A stretch of 64,000 bases of DNA from Muscardinus avellanarius (GCA_963383645.1 OY726560.1:25088300-25152299); one strand, 5' to 3'. Counted from the stretch's first letter, positions 12,051-24,602 are shown. Notes: a model not told the origin generated them from the letters alone. Program-made: numbers and translations.

Positions 12051-13660
12051 AGAGGCACAGTGAAAAGTTGTTAATAACAATGTCCTAATGTTATTATCTC
12101 TTGGATAATATTTTATAATCCCAACTCCTGCTATTGTCCAGGACCCCACACAGTAATGTCAAGGGAGAGCTGACTCTACTAACTCTGTTGACTGCCATTA
12201 TTTGGAGGTATAATTTTGTCACATGCTCTGATGGATACGTGAGGGACTGGGGCCACCTGGGGGAGTCCTTTAGATTTGCCTTGGTTTGGTGGACTTACAA
12301 GAAAGGCACGTACTTGTTTTATTTGCTTGTGGTAGAATCATCTTCTTAATTCTTTTATCATCCCTATATGTTCCTATAGAGAGAGTCTACTTTAGAACAG
12401 AAAGAAGGGAGGAATAAATATAAATGAAGGGCTGAAAGCTAAGTCTCTCGGGTGGATTTTGGTTCTCAAGGCCTGTGGGGCTCAAAGGCAAGAGCAAAGA
12501 GAACATTTCTTTGAGAAGGCGCCACTGTGGTCTAAGAAATTTTACATATCCATTTGGCTTCTGCTATTTGCATAATAACCATCCATTTATTTTCCCATTT
12601 GTCTAAATTTACACATTCATATGGTTTACTTTATACATAAGAAGACATCACTCCCTCTTACCCCCCATCAATATGAAGCAATGAAGAAAATCTGTTTGCC
12701 AAATGAAAAATGTAAGAGATTTTCAAAAGGAACATTAATGAACTGGTGGTAGCTCAGGGAAAGAAAAGAATGGCAATAATTTTCAAATTAGTTAGATTTC
12801 CTCTTTGTTCTCCAAAAGATTTTGAATGGATTGTCTTAACCTCAAGCCAGAAAGTCCACTTTCCTCTTTAATATCCTGATTATCCAATAAGTCCTTGCTT
12901 TCTTGCTTAATCTGCTCTTCTATTCTCATATTTGGAAAGTGAGCCACATCCCTAGGAACTTTAGAACAGAATTCCAAAATTTCAAAGGAGTTCACATAAA
13001 AAGTTTGGAAAATCAGCTTTGTGAGGAGCTTTTCTCCTATTAATCCCTTTCACTGGCACTTAGGTAGAGCATGAGAAATTATTAGGTATTTTCCACTTAG
13101 AGATGCTTCAATAATAAGATAAACTATATGTCAGAGTTGGCAGTGATCAGACAAAATAAAGTAACTGATCAATCACTAGAGTAACTAATTACACAAAAAT
13201 AAGTTTCCATTTTCTTTGATGAATTCTCCTTGACTCTGACTATCTAATTAATTGTAATGTATAAATCGAAACTAGCTCCTCAGAGGTGGGAAGTCACTAG
13301 AAATGATCTTATAAAATGTTCAATGAATCCTATTGGTTTCTTGAATCATGAATTGCCACTTAATCACAGGTTCCTTTTATTCAACAACACAGAAAGAAGT
13401 GACATAATAAATAACCTATTGAAGAATGCTGAGACTGATTGTTTTAAAATCTACATATAAAACAAGATGTCCTTCATGAAGATGCCTTTAAAACCAAAGA
13501 CCATGTCGACTCTGCCTGACTCTGTCTTAAGAATACCACCAGCCTCGTTCCCCAGCATTACATTCGCTCACCTTTTATTGTTGTCTTCAATCTCCAGGAT
13601 TACTTCTCATGCCCACGATCTGGCTCTTTTTTAACCAGTTGCATACTTTTCTTCTAAACT
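12051..13660. other. Unassigned noncoding DNA
   Basis: Frames at 12134-12349, 12792-12995 (minus) and 13257-13460 are unrecognised. No interspersed repeat identified. Confidence 0.5.
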
Positions 13661-13822
13661 GGGGGGCTGAGACAGGAGGATCATGGTTTGCGGACAACCT
13701 CAGCTACTACTTAGTGAGGCCCTTTGCAACTCCGTGAGACCCTGTTTCAAAGAAAAGAATAAAAAATAGGGCTGGGGATGTAGCTCAGAGGTAAAATGTC
13801 CCCCAGTACCGTAAAAATAAAA
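13661..13822 (+). mobile_element. MEN-type SINE, 5'-truncated
   Basis: Begins GGGGGGCTGAGACAGGAGG inside the left half and runs through GGGCTGGGGATGTAGCTC to CCCAGTACCG. Confidence 0.85.
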
Positions 13823-13937
13823 TTTTACTTTTCTATGTAACTTTATGATACGATCACCTCATAAATATAATTGTCTCTGAATGGAGGAGTGGGGATGATG
13901 ACAGATGTGGGGGATGTGGAAGAAGATAATTGAAATG

Positions 13938-14017
13938 TTTCCTTCCTTCCTTCCTTCCTTCCTTCCTTCCTTCCTTCCTTCCTTCCTTCCTTCCTTCCTT
14001 CCTTCCTTCCCTTCCTC
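13938..14017 (+). repeat. (CCTT)n microsatellite
   Basis: About 19 CCTT units; homopyrimidine on the plus strand. Confidence 0.95.
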
Positions 14018-14030
14018 TTAAGAGTAATTG

Positions 14031-14243
14031 ATGAGCTGGCATGGTGACACAGACCTATAATCCCAATACTTGGGAGGCTGAGATAGGAGAATTTCAGGAT
14101 CAGCGCTAGCCTCAGAAACTTAGCCAGCTCCTTAAAAAAAAGAGGGGGTGGACTGGGAATGTAGCTTGAAGGTAGAATGCCCCTGGTTTCTATCCCCAGT
14201 ACTAAGACAAAAAGCAAAACAAAAACAATAAACAAAACCAAAA
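14031..14243 (+). mobile_element. MEN-type SINE, diverged
   Basis: GCTGGCATGGTGACACAGAC, GGGAGGCTGAGATAGGAG, GACTGGGAATGTAGCTTG, A-rich tail. Target-site duplication AGAGTAATTG at 14021-14030 and 14244-14253. It abuts the (CCTT)n array. Confidence 0.9.
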
Positions 14244-14331
14244 AGAGTAATTGCTGATATAAAAAGGGAGCAGATGTGGAAGGGATGGTGTGGTGTTTCT
14301 CATCTTCTCAGGGCAGCATTTCAGTGGACGA

Positions 14332-14334
<3 letters not shown>

Positions 14335-14384
<50 letters not shown>
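14335..14384. repeat. (CA)n microsatellite
   Basis: About 25 CA units. Confidence 0.95.
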
Positions 14385-14385
<1 letters not shown>

Positions 14386-16340
14386 CTGGAATGCTGTTCT
14401 GATTTCCTATATTCTATTCTCCCTTCATTCTTCATTGAGCACTCCCCCTCCACAGGTATTCTGCAAACATCTGATCATCTTTGAACGTTGAGGATGTAGA
14501 ATGAGATGGTACAAGCCCAGGTGAGAGTCATGGATGGGGAACACAGCGGCAGGGCTGCAGTGAGGTGCAGAGCTTGTTTCTACCTGGAGGAACCTGCAGA
14601 GACTCAGGAATTCTAAGAGGCAATCACGGCCTTCTATGAGTGTGGGCCCAGTATCCCAGTATATCTGTATTTTCCAAGAAAATCTGGAAATGTAGATTTT
14701 TATGTGAAATTTCGCGAGTTTTGATGTTAGATATTTACTCAATTAAAGCCCAGACGCTGTGAGGGCGGATGGCACACACATGCAGCCCACATTGAATCTT
14801 TGGGCCGCCACTTCACAACCTCTGATGAAGGCAGCCTCATAGGCTTGGCTAGATCCCTGCTCTGGGGACTCCAGCACCACCAAAAAGGACAAATGGCTCT
14901 TCATATGTTTTGATTTTAGTGTAAAGACAGAACGAAACTAACATAAATTTATCAGCACAAATATTTTCACGAAAGAGACCAACCCAAACTCTACCTAGCT
15001 CATTGTCTTACTGAGAAGACAAATATGAAATTATATTTTTATATATTTATTTAGCTTCTCTCCCAAAAGTTACTTTTATTAAATCTTCATTAGCTCATGG
15101 AAGTGGGCTCTAATTTCACAGGGACCTTTTGTTTCTACATTTCTAATTTCACATGAGGGAATACGGCTCTGTCAAACACCGTTTCATCTATTTTAGCATA
15201 TATATTTAAGTAAAGCATCGATCCTTAAATATATACTTGTCTTTGGAAATTGCACGCTATGCAGCCTTGGCTAACAGAGTTATTAGCCAAAGCAGAGCTA
15301 GACTGATTTATTACACATTTTTGGTAATGTATACATATTTTGGCTAATAAAAAAAGGCAGAGCAAAGTGGCTAAGAGTATCAGCTTTTGAAGGGGGGAAA
15401 CTCTCAAGTACCAGTAGTTAAAAGCACAGTTCTGGAGGTGACAAAGACTAGAGTTTGTTCTCTGTGTTTCATTTTTCATAGTATTTTAAAATTTCAAGTA
15501 CCTAATATCTTTAAGCTTCAGAAATGCTAGTCACAGCACTGGCAGTATGAGTCCTGTGCCTTTAAGATCCTAGATGTGTAGAAACTTGGTGAGAAGGAGG
15601 TTTTGTTGGAGGCTGGACTATGTGGGGTTAGTGGGAAAAGTCAGATGATAGAAGGTCTTTAGTAAACTCCTGTGATAAGTTTGGAGTCGATTCCAAGGGA
15701 TAGAGTAAACTCTGAAAGCCTTTGGACAGGGCCACCTGGGGAGGATTGTAAAAAGAATGACTTAGCCACAGTGTCTGGTGTTGTAGTGATCCACACGAGA
15801 AGCGCTTCCAGCCTGGCTCAGACTCTGGCTGCAAAAACACAGGAGAAGTAGGTTTAGAAGGTTTCACTAGACAAAACTCGCAAATGAATTTAAAATTCGT
15901 ATGTTTGTGGTAAAGTTCAATTTGATATTCTTGTGTTTGTGGAAAGCGGCATAGAAGCAAATCTAAGAATTGTAGGATTATTTTAAAGGTAATTTATGAT
16001 TGCTGAAGGAGAAAAGAAAAGCTAAGGCCTAATGTCTAAGTTCCAATGTCTAACAATTAGGAATTGAGAAGAAGAAACATATACTAGTGAAAATAGAGAA
16101 GGAACAGAAAATTTGATGAAGAAATAGATGGTTCTAATAGTTTGTGGTTTAAATATAATTTGTATATCATTTTTCTTCTAAAAATGAGACACTTCCTTTT
16201 TTTGCCTTTCTCTTTTCGTATGTCATCTTAGAGTCTGTGTTCCATAAAAGGCTTTGTGTCCCTGGTCTCACTATTGCATGCCTGCCTCAGTGGGTCTGGG
16301 GTTATATATATGAACAGGATCAAGAATATCACAATGTGAG
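14385..16340. other. Mostly unassigned noncoding DNA
   Basis: Only a possible degenerate MEN (14759-14890) is seen. 15600-15800 loosely resembles an old mammalian interspersed repeat. Frames at 15225-15479 and 15628-15960 (minus) are unrecognised. Confidence 0.45.
14759..14890 (+). mobile_element. Possible degenerate MEN SINE
   Basis: GGATGGCACACACATGCAGC and GGGGACTCCAGCACCACC resemble the two ends of a MEN copy; the middle is not recognisable. Confidence 0.35.
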
Positions 16341-16555
16341 CCAGGCGTGGTGGCGCACGCTTGTCATCCCAGCATTCAGGGAGGCTGAGACAGGAGGATT
16401 GTGGCTCATGGCCAGCCTCAGCTACTTAGTGAGGTTCTTTGCAACTCAGTGAGACCCTGTTTCAAAATAAAGAATAAAAAAATAGAACTGGGGGTCTAGC
16501 TCAGAGATAGAATGACTGTGGGTTCCATCCCCAATACCGAAAAAAAAAAAAAAAA
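16341..16555 (+). mobile_element. MEN-type dimeric SINE
   Basis: CCAGGCGTGGTGGCGCACGC, ATAAAGAATAAAAAAATAG linker, GGGGGTCTAGCTCAGAG, poly(A) tail. Flanks CACAATGTG and CACAAAGTG are a probable decayed duplication. Confidence 0.92.
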
Positions 16556-16983
16556 GCACAAAGTGGTTTAACATATAATGCTTCATTTCCTAGACCATTT
16601 TTTCCTGTATCTAATATCTGCAAGGAATCAAGACCTGTTTCATGTTCTTCCTCATGACTTGTATGATTTTCAGTTTGTTAAAAATAAGACTTTGGGTTCT
16701 TCCAGGGATGAGGCCTACTGTTGTCGCTTCTGTCCAGAGAAATCTCCTATTATGCCTTTGTGCTCTTATAAATTATTAAATCGAGTTGCAAATAGATTTT
16801 TATTTTTTGCTAAATTCTAAATATTTTTTAAAGTTTTCTCAACACAAGCATGCCATTATCACCTACTCTGTTATCTCTTGACATACATCATAGAAAGTAT
16901 AATACTGTAAAAAGGCAAATTTGGAAAGGATTGATTAGTGCTTGCTTGGACATTTGAAAGTATATTTTAATTAATTAATTATT

Positions 16984-17171
16984 TTTGGTACTGAGGATTG
17001 AACCCAGGGGCATTTTACCTGTGAGCTATACTCCCAGCCTTATTTTTTATTTTGAAACAGGTCTCAGTAAGTTATAGAGGGCCTTACGAAGTAGCTGAGT
17101 CCGGCCATGAACCTATGATCCTCCTGTCTCAGCCTCCCAAGTGGAATTACAAGCATGTACCACCACACCTG
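16984..17171 (-). mobile_element. MEN-type dimeric SINE
   Basis: TTGGTACTGAGGATTGAACC, TGAAACAGGTCTC, CCACCACACCTGG, with AATTAATTAA-like sequence on both sides. Confidence 0.88.
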
Positions 17172-17403
17172 GAAATTAATTAAATAATATATTTGCTCAT
17201 TCATTTAATCTCTCTGGCCGTGTTAATAGTGCTGGATCAGGACACATATTCCTTAAATGGCTTCTTTCCAATGAACTTACCATCACTCAATTAGTAGTTC
17301 GGGAAAAAAGAATTTACAGTACCCTCTTCAATTCTGTATCTTTTTTTTTCTTTCTTCTAGTTTCATATTCCTCACACCGTTGCCTCACTTTTATTATTTA
17401 TTA

Positions 17404-17630
17404 TTAATTAATTAATTAATTTATTTATTTTTGCGGGTCTAGGGATGGAACCCAGGGCATTTGGCCTCCCAGCTACACCCCCAGCCCTATTTTTTATTCT
17501 TTATTTTGAAACAGGGTCTCACTAAGTTGAGGAGGGCTTCACTAAGTAGCTGAGGCTGGCTGCCAACCATGATCCTCTGGTCTCAGCCTCCCCAATGCTG
17601 GGATTACAAACGTGCGCCACCACGCTCAGC
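17404..17630 (-). mobile_element. MEN-type dimeric SINE
   Basis: (ATTA)n-like tail, GGGATGGAACCCAGGGC, TATTTTTTATTCTTTATTTTG linker complement, CGTGCGCCACCACGCTCAGC end. Confidence 0.9.
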
Positions 17631-18188
17631 TTGCATTACTCTTAAATCCATCCACTTTTATCATTCCATTTTGGTTTCCTTTCTAGCTTCTTGAAACTTG
17701 TGTTCCTTCCCTTCTTCCCCTTGATAAGACCCCTCCCTGTAATCCCTGTCCATGTTTACTAGGTAGCATTTAAGTGACTGGAAGGCAGAAGCTGTTTCTT
17801 CCCAGTCCCATTGCCCAGGCTAGAGTGTTTCACACACAAAGCTGGAAAACAAATGTATCTGATACACAAATGTTCTCTGTCTTATGAGTGTGAGGTACTG
17901 TGGCTGTCCCAGGATACACACTTCAGTAAGACCTTGTCTCTGGTCTCCATCAACCTAAAGCCTAAAGATGGGCAAGTATGTTACCAATCATATAAAGAAC
18001 GGTAAGGATTATTCTAGAGACCTGTAGAGGTTAGGTTTGTGGAAGTCATCCTGGAAGAGGTGACATTTGCCCAGAATCAAAGGATAAGTAGGTGCAATTA
18101 GGAATGACAAGACCTGGCCTTAGGTCGTGTTAGTAGATAATGAGACGAGAAGATGGTGATAGGAAAACTATTAGAATGACAGACTCAC
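17631..18188. other. Unassigned noncoding DNA
   Basis: 18010-18130 (GTCATCCTGGAAGAGGTGAC) resembles an old mammalian interspersed repeat, but I cannot name it. Confidence 0.4.
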
Positions 18189-18360
18189 AGGGCGTGGTGG
18201 CACATGTCTATAATGTCAATACTTGAGAGGCAGAGACAGAAGGATCTCAGGCTTGAGGCTAGCCCCAGCAACTTAGTGAAAATCTCTCTCTCTGTGTGTC
18301 TCTCTGTCTCTCTCCCCCCCTCTCTCTCCCTCTCTCTCTCTCTCTGTCTCTCTCTTTGTC

Positions 18361-18440
<80 letters not shown>

Positions 18441-18523
18441 ACACAAATAAATAAAAGGGCTGGGAGTATAACTCAGTGCTAGAATGCTGGGGTTCAATCC
18501 CTACTAACACACATACACACACA
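18189..18523 (+). mobile_element. MEN-type SINE with microsatellite-expanded linker
   Basis: Left half GGCGTGGTGGCACATG to AACTTAGTG at 18280; right half GGGCTGGGAGTATAACTC to GGGGTTCAATCCC from 18458. The short A-rich linker is replaced by about 160 bp of TC, TG and AC repeats. Confidence 0.88.
18283..18446 (+). repeat. Compound (TC)n-(TG)n-(AC)n microsatellite in MEN linker
   Basis: TC-rich with TGTC interruptions to about 18404, then AC units. Confidence 0.95.
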
Positions 18524-18662
18524 GTAGGACTTATGAACAACTGCATGTCTAATGATGGAGGAGGAACTCAAGGGTGAGTCTGAAATTTTTGCCTTATGCA
18601 ACTAGAAAGAAGGTGGCAATTCTTCAGGGATATAAGTGGTAATAAAAATGGAATAACCTTAT

Positions 18663-18767
18663 AGGGCTGGGAGTATAGCTCAGCAATAGAAAACTTGCTT
18701 AGCATGTGTGAGTTGCTGGGTTTAATGTCTCCAGTACTGAAAAAAAGAAAGAAAGAAAAATTAAAAA
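18663..18767 (+). mobile_element. ID element (monomeric tRNA-Ala-derived SINE)
   Basis: GGGCTGGGAGTATAGCTCAG carries the A-box region and GGGTTTAATGTCTCC the B-box region, followed by an A-rich tail with GAAA repeats. No B1-like left half. Flanked by GGAATAAC at 18650-18657 and 18768-18775. Confidence 0.85.
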
Positions 18768-18907
18768 GGAATAACTGTAGAAGAAAGAGGGATAGTGATG
18801 ATGCCAGGCATAGCCATGGTTCCTTTATCAGTTCTCTGTCCTTATTCCTACTGGCAGGATGTTTAACTGACAAAGACAGTCTTGTGCTCTGAAAACATGT
18901 GACCATT

Positions 18908-18909
<2 letters not shown>

Positions 18910-18957
<48 letters not shown>

Positions 18958-19137
18958 GATGGATATTGAATCCAGAGGCATTCTATCTCCGAGTGACACA
19001 CCTGGACCTATTTTATATCGTTATTTTATTTGGAAATAGGGTCTCACTAAGTTCCTGAGAGACCTTCGAACTTGAGATTCTCCTGTCCCTACTTCCCAAG
19101 TACTGGTATTACAGGCATGGATCATCATATCCAGCTG
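18910..19137 (-). mobile_element. MEN-type SINE with (GT)n tail
   Basis: (GT)n at 18910-18957 replaces the poly(T), followed by GGATATTGAATCCAGAGGC, GTCTCACTAAGTTCC and TATCCAGCTG. Confidence 0.85.
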
Positions 19138-19673
19138 TGATCACACATGTATGCATTTCTGTCCTTTTACATGGAGTCCTGGGTGGGGGCACTGACCAGA
19201 AGAGGCATGAAGGTGGACTTTGGTCTCCTTCAAGGAAAGGCCCGTTGAACTCAGTCCTCAAGCATGTGCAGTGCATTTGGAAAACAGGCAGTAGCATTTG
19301 GTTTCTCTAAGGCATGTCTCAGCTGCAGAGTCACCTTACCCACCTCTTGTGATTGAACCAGGTGAGAAAATAAAAGCACAAATGCTTTGTACCATGAGAA
19401 AAACAGAGGGAAAATAATGTGCCTCAGACCACTCTGCTAGGCTGACAGAAGCCTTGTGAGATCTATGCCATAACTCAGTTTCCTCTTCTCTCCAGCCTAT
19501 CTTCTTCCCTTCCCTTTCCATGCTTGATCTTTAACAAAAATACTGCGTCTTCAAACTCCTTTCTAGTATTCACTTCTGGAAACCCAACCTGTAACACGGG
19601 TAGTGGAGATTTTATTTTTAGATCTCATAGTATCATCCCTGGGATGGCATAAATTCCCTTTCCTGTCACATTC
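19138..19673. other. Unassigned noncoding DNA
   Basis: Minus-strand frames at 19109-19297 and 19336-19521 are unrecognised. Confidence 0.5.
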
Positions 19674-19974
19674 TGCTATGGTTTGGACAAATGTCTCCCA
19701 AAAGTATTGAAGTTGTTCCAAGGGTGATATTTTTGGTAGGCAGTGGAACCTTTGGGAAGTGGGGTCTTATGGGAGAAACTTTGGCCATTAGGGTCATGCC
19801 CATGAAGGAGACCGTGGGACCCAACCCCTCCCTGTCTCTTGGCTTCCTGACTAAGGAGGTGAGCCCCTTAATCATGGATTATAATTTTCAGAACTATGAG
19901 CTGAAACCCACCTGTTCTTTTCAAGTTAATTATATCACATGTCTCCTTATAATGATAAGAGTGTGGTTAACACA
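19674..19974 (+). mobile_element. MaLR-like solo LTR
   Basis: Begins TGCTATGGTTTGGAC and ends GTTAACACA, with CTCTTGGCTTCCTGAC and ATGAGCTGAAACCCACCTG between, an ERVL-MaLR LTR pattern. No internal region adjoins it. The 116-codon frame across it is not a known protein. Confidence 0.65.
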
Positions 19975-20789
19975 GGTTCCTGGAAGGAAGGTGCTCAAAG
20001 AGTGCATCATAGCATACAATGGCGTAAGGAGCTGTTGTTAACATTCTAATTGTTACTGGTCTAATGGGATGAGGTGAGCTTGCCTTGGTTTGGGAAGCCA
20101 CAAATCTGAGAAAACAAGTGAGCAATTAATTTTATGACTGGATTAAAGGTACCTCCGATTTCCAAGAGGGCTTTAGTTGAAAACATATTGCAGCAATTGT
20201 TCTAAATGGAAGCCAACTTTAAATAAAGAATATCAAAGAAACCCTGGGAAAGTTTGAAGCAGGTCTCATTGCTATGAACCGGAACTCTTTAATCTCTCAT
20301 TAAGTGAATGCAGTGTGATAATAATATAATGATACCTTGCATTTAGATTGCATATTTATTTTTCCCAAGACATCCCTAAAGCACTTTGATGCAATGTCAT
20401 TTTTTTTTCTCCCTTGCTCCTGACTTTCTTCAAGTTGGGGGAAGGAAGAATACAGATAATTGAATCTTTAATAGATAATGTCCCATTCCTTGATGCAACT
20501 GCCTCCCCAATCTACCTGTATTATAGCTATGAAATAGTACTAAAAATGATTTTACTTCCTGTTTCTTTGACAGCATAGTGGAGAGGTTGTCAAAATCTGG
20601 AATGAGATGATTTATATGAGCAGAACACTATAGGATTGTGGGGAAAAGGAATCATTCTCCTGGCTACAAAATAATCTACAATCAGACTTCCCTCTCAACC
20701 ATCAAAAATTGATATTGTTTCCTAATCTCTTATCACAATCATTAAAATGCTATCCTGCCTGATATTTGCACATCATACTTAAAAGTGTG

Positions 20790-20960
20790 GTCTGCACGTA
20801 CTGTCTTATCTTACATATAATATTTTATTCATTTCTCACAGTGATGCTGGGCGACACTTCCTTCCCTTGCTAGAGAGAGATTAAAACTGGCTTTCAAGGT
20901 TTGGCTAAAAAGTCCAAGATCATGCCCCTAGTAAGGAACTGTGTTAATATTTGAATCCAG
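20790..20960 (-). mobile_element. MIR SINE, antisense, diverged
   Basis: TATTTTATTCATTTCTCACAG, then CCTAGTAAGGAACTG and TTTGAATCCAG, as in reverse MIR. Confidence 0.5.
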
Positions 20961-21069
20961 AAAGTATTTTACTCCAAATATAGAATTTGTGGTCACATTG
21001 CTTATAGTTTCCTTCTTGTGAAATTCAGTTGTCTGCAGCTGCTGTGCTGACTCCACAGTTGAAACAATG

Positions 21070-21070
<1 letters not shown>

Positions 21071-21105
<35 letters not shown>
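21071..21105. repeat. (GT)n microsatellite
   Basis: About 17 GT units. Confidence 0.95.
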
Positions 21106-21108
<3 letters not shown>

Positions 21109-22938
21109 GGGTAAGTGGAGCTACTGAAATAGCCCCTAAGAGAGGAGCCTGCTGAATATGCTTAAAACAAAACAGCTTCACCAATAAAGCCCCAGGCTTC
21201 TATCAAAGATTCCATCTTCCCAAACTCCCCCTTTACGGAAATCTTTGGCTTTTCCAGCACAACTCAAGGAAGAAGATTTGACATCTTTGAGGATGACATA
21301 AAAAAATAAAGAAATAATAAACAATAAACATTGCACAACAATGCTAATTCATGCCCCACAGGGAAGACAACAGGAAAAACCTAGAGTTTGCCAAGTGGAA
21401 AAACAACTAAACTGGTAGAGACAGAAATGTTAATTCAGACTTCCAGATGATAAAAGACTTGTTGCAAACAATGGGAATTGGAAAAAAAAGTCATACTCAG
21501 CCAAATCCCTTGAATATATGTAAGCAACTAATTCCCACTGAGATGGATGGATGTGTCAATTTCTTCATTTTAATGAAGACAATTAGACTTTGCACGTTCA
21601 CAGTGTTCTCTCTCTGTTCGAGTCCTTCCTTAGTTGGTAGATGAAGTAACTCACAAGAAAGTCAAATGCTTACGCTGCAAACAGGGCAAGAACTGGGCTC
21701 CAAAAAGAGAGTGTGTTAGTGTGTGTTGAGTTCAATACGTTCTCCTCGGTCCCCCATGGGAGGAAGGGAAGCAGGCATAGAATAGCTGACCCTGTTTTTG
21801 GATTCACACTAGCCCATTATTAGTATATGTTTGTTCAATATTGTTATCTGGGGAGCAATCTTCCCTAAATTGCTACCTTCTCCATCTGATATTATTTAGA
21901 ACAATGTACAATTAGCCACATTTCTTCATGAAGAACTTTGCTTCAAAGGGAACACGATAAACTTTGGTAGCATGGTACCCTACAAATAATGCTTGATTGA
22001 GGATGCTTAATTTAGTAATTTATTTATCAGCTTCAATGATCCCAGTCGTCTTTGCATATGTCAACATCCATTTGTTTTGTGAGTATAACGGGGTCAAAAT
22101 CAGCATCTCATTCATGGAAATATTTATCTATACCCACAGATGCATCTGAGTCTGCATTTGATATTGCTTCATGCTAATCCATAAGGAACAGTTTCCTCCC
22201 TAGTTAAATTGCTTTTATATTCTTACTGGGAGATATGTTAATTTGCATTATTCTGATATAATTACTTTTGTTTATTTTTGTCTCTCTGACCAGATTTTTA
22301 AACTGATAAAAAGATTTCTATTCCTTTCATAATTTCATTTTCCTCATCCCAATCACCAATAAATACTAGAAATTCTTTACTCTTCAGAGGTAGGTGATAA
22401 ATATTCGTTGGATGACTTTATATATTTGTGTACTTGGGCAAATAGGAAAGTAGCATTAGAGGGAGAACCTAATTCCAACAGGTTGAGTCCTGAAGCCAAT
22501 AAAAATGAAAGAAGCAGCTGTAAACCTTTGAAGGATACTGACTGCCAATCAAGAGTCCATTGGAGATCCCAAAGGATCCATGATCCCCTTGTATTAGAGG
22601 CACAGTCAAGTTCTGATATCAGAAGAAGCAAGCTTAGAGGTGTGATGGAGGAGGTGGGACCTAACACGGGTGAGTTCATAAAGCAGGCCTTCTCCTGATG
22701 TCCTCTCCTCTACACATTTCAGGGTTTTCTATGAGTATTTCAGTTATGCGTACTTGCTATTACTTGCTCCATTCATTTTTCATCACTATCTCTTCAACTA
22801 TCATGAAATCATATCATTTTAAACCTGTCCAGAGGGTGCCATGTTTATAGAATGCGTCTTGGGTAGAAGGCTTTCCTCCAGCCACGTCTTCGAGGTCTCT
22901 GTGGTTTTGCTTTTCCCCTGAAACTATGAAAAATACAC

Positions 22939-23295
22939 TAGTACAGTTTGGATCTTAAATGTCCCCAAAAGATCATCTGTTTCTTCCGCAGATGATGGTA
23001 CAACTAAGAGGTTGTGGAAGCATTAGAGTGTGAGGCTATATTTGAGAAATTAGGTCACTGAGGATAAATTGGAGGCTCCTCTGTGACTGTCCTGCTTCCT
23101 GGCCACCATGAGGTAAGCAGCTTCACTTCACTATATATTCCCAGCCATGAAGTTTGGCCTCACAACAGGCCCAGAAAAAATAGAGCCAATTGACCATGAC
23201 CTGAAACTTCTAAAACTGTGAGCCAAAATAAATCTTTCTTCCTCCAAGTTGATTTTCTTGGGTACTTTGTCACAGCAACAGAAAGCTAGCAAATA
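22939..23295 (+). mobile_element. MaLR-like solo LTR
   Basis: AGTACAGTTTGGATCTTAAAT opening, CCTGCTTCCTGGCCACCATG, GACCATGACCTGAAAC, GTGAGCCAAAATAAATC (polyadenylation region) and GTCACAGCAACAGAAAGCTAG end. Confidence 0.75.
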
Positions 23296-23815
23296 AACTT
23301 TAAAGATGATGTTTTATAAATTAGACTGCATAGAACACATCTTCCATCGCTTGTTAGAGCAACTTACTCCACCATCCCCCCCACTCTCATTCCTGTTCCA
23401 AAGTGACTTTGGGGCTGCTCCAGTGGAAACTAGTAGAGAAAGAAAATCATGGCTACAGCCAGCCTTTGCTGATTGATTATTTCATACTTGTGAAACAATT
23501 TTCTGTACCAATTATGTCTTTGCAGATGACAGAAACCATTTAGTCTAATGACCATAATAATTAATTTTCATTATGAAGCAGATTGGTTAATGATGCTGAA
23601 GCCTAGATTTCATTATGAAACTAAAACACAAAACTTGCCCACACTCCCAGAACATAACTTTCAAGTTTGTTAAATAAGAGAGTAACTGAAATCATTACTT
23701 CTCTCATAGAGTCATCTGAGGCAAAGTCAGAGCAGAAGTATAAAGGACTATAGTAAAAATTTTTAAAAAATATTCTTATTGTGAAATCAGAGAAGATTCT
23801 CAAAATAAGACCCAT
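23296..23815. other. Unassigned noncoding DNA
   Basis: Nothing recognised. Confidence 0.5.
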
Positions 23816-23980
23816 TAACAGCAGCATCAGAATCATTTATAACTTGTTAGAAATGCAACTTTTGGGGCCTCATCGTAGGCCTACTACATTGGAAGAGGTG
23901 TGTGTGTGGGGCAACCGTCTTCATTTTCATGAGCCTGCCAGATGTTTCTGATACAGATTAAAATTTGAGAATCACTGATA
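23816..23980 (-). mobile_element. MER5A-like hAT fossil, antisense
   Basis: GCAGCATCAGAATCATTTATAA, AACTTGTTAGAAATGCAAC and AAATTTGAGAATCACTGA are the reverse of the MER5A pattern. Confidence 0.75.
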
Positions 23981-24306
23981 CAGGCAATAAAGGAGAGCTG
24001 ATAGACAGCTTTCTTTTATTTTTATGTATTCTATACTTAAGGCTTTCAGGAGTTCTAGGTTTTTTGTATAAAAAAAAACTAAGAAAAATCAGGAGCAATA
24101 TTCAATATGCTAATTAATTATCTAACATTTGGAATATTGAACACATTTGAATTTAGGCAGAGTTTTATAACTTGGGGTCAAGAGATTTCTCTACTAACAC
24201 ACTGTAGGGCAGAATTCAATAGATCTATGTTCCTAGAAAAGTGTAGGCAATTTAAAATGTATTATTCGCTTTTAAAATAAATATTTACAAAGCATCAGTT
24301 TGATTC
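23981..24306. other. Unassigned noncoding DNA
   Basis: AT-rich; nothing recognised. Confidence 0.5.
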
Positions 24307-24391
24307 TTTTGTTTGTTTGTTTTTGTGGTCTTGCAGATTTAACTCATTCATGCTGGCAAGCGCTCGACCACTGAGCTACATCCCTAGCCTC
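24307..24391 (-). mobile_element. ID element fragment, antisense
   Basis: (TTTG)n tail, ATGCTGGCAAGCGCTCGACC and ACTGAGCTACATCCCTAGCC, the reverse of an ID/BC1-like core. Confidence 0.75.
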
Positions 24392-24602
24392 ATAGAGCAG
24401 CGCTTTGGGTCAACACATAGTCTAGATGGTAAAATTTCTGCAGCAGAAGAAGAGAAAATCTTTGCTAAAATTCCAGAGTTCAGAGGCAAGCATTAAGAAA
24501 TGGAAAACTCTGTGATGCCATGTGGAATTGAATGCTGTAAAGAAGAAGGGAAGGTGGTGAGTGAATACAGCACACTGCAATGTGAGGGTCTACAATTTAG
24601 TC

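Larger units (their letters stand above)
19975..22938. other. Mostly unassigned noncoding DNA
   Basis: Contains the MIR-like fragment at 20790-20960 and (GT)n at 21071-21105. Overlapping frames at 22377-22698 on both strands are unrecognised. Confidence 0.5.

Noticed and set aside
13938..14017. Regularly spaced short repeats as a CRISPR array
   Set aside because: Simple tetranucleotide microsatellite with no spacers, in a mammalian context.
13843..14241. 132-codon minus-strand frame
   Set aside because: Crosses the (CCTT)n array and a MEN SINE; the Lys-Glu-Gly-Arg run is repeat-derived.
18185..18546. Overlapping frames rich in Arg/Glu or Ser/Leu
   Set aside because: Translations of the compound microsatellite inside a MEN SINE.
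18663..18767. Possible tRNA gene, from A- and B-box-like motifs
   Set aside because: It is an ID SINE: tRNA-derived with an A-rich tail and flanking duplication, and no cloverleaf is expected to persist.
19691..20041. 116-codon frame
   Set aside because: Lies across a MaLR-like solo LTR, has no domain, and the opposite strand is also open.
22377..22698. Possible exon with frames on both strands
   Set aside because: No splice signals or protein resemblance; both strands open suggests chance.
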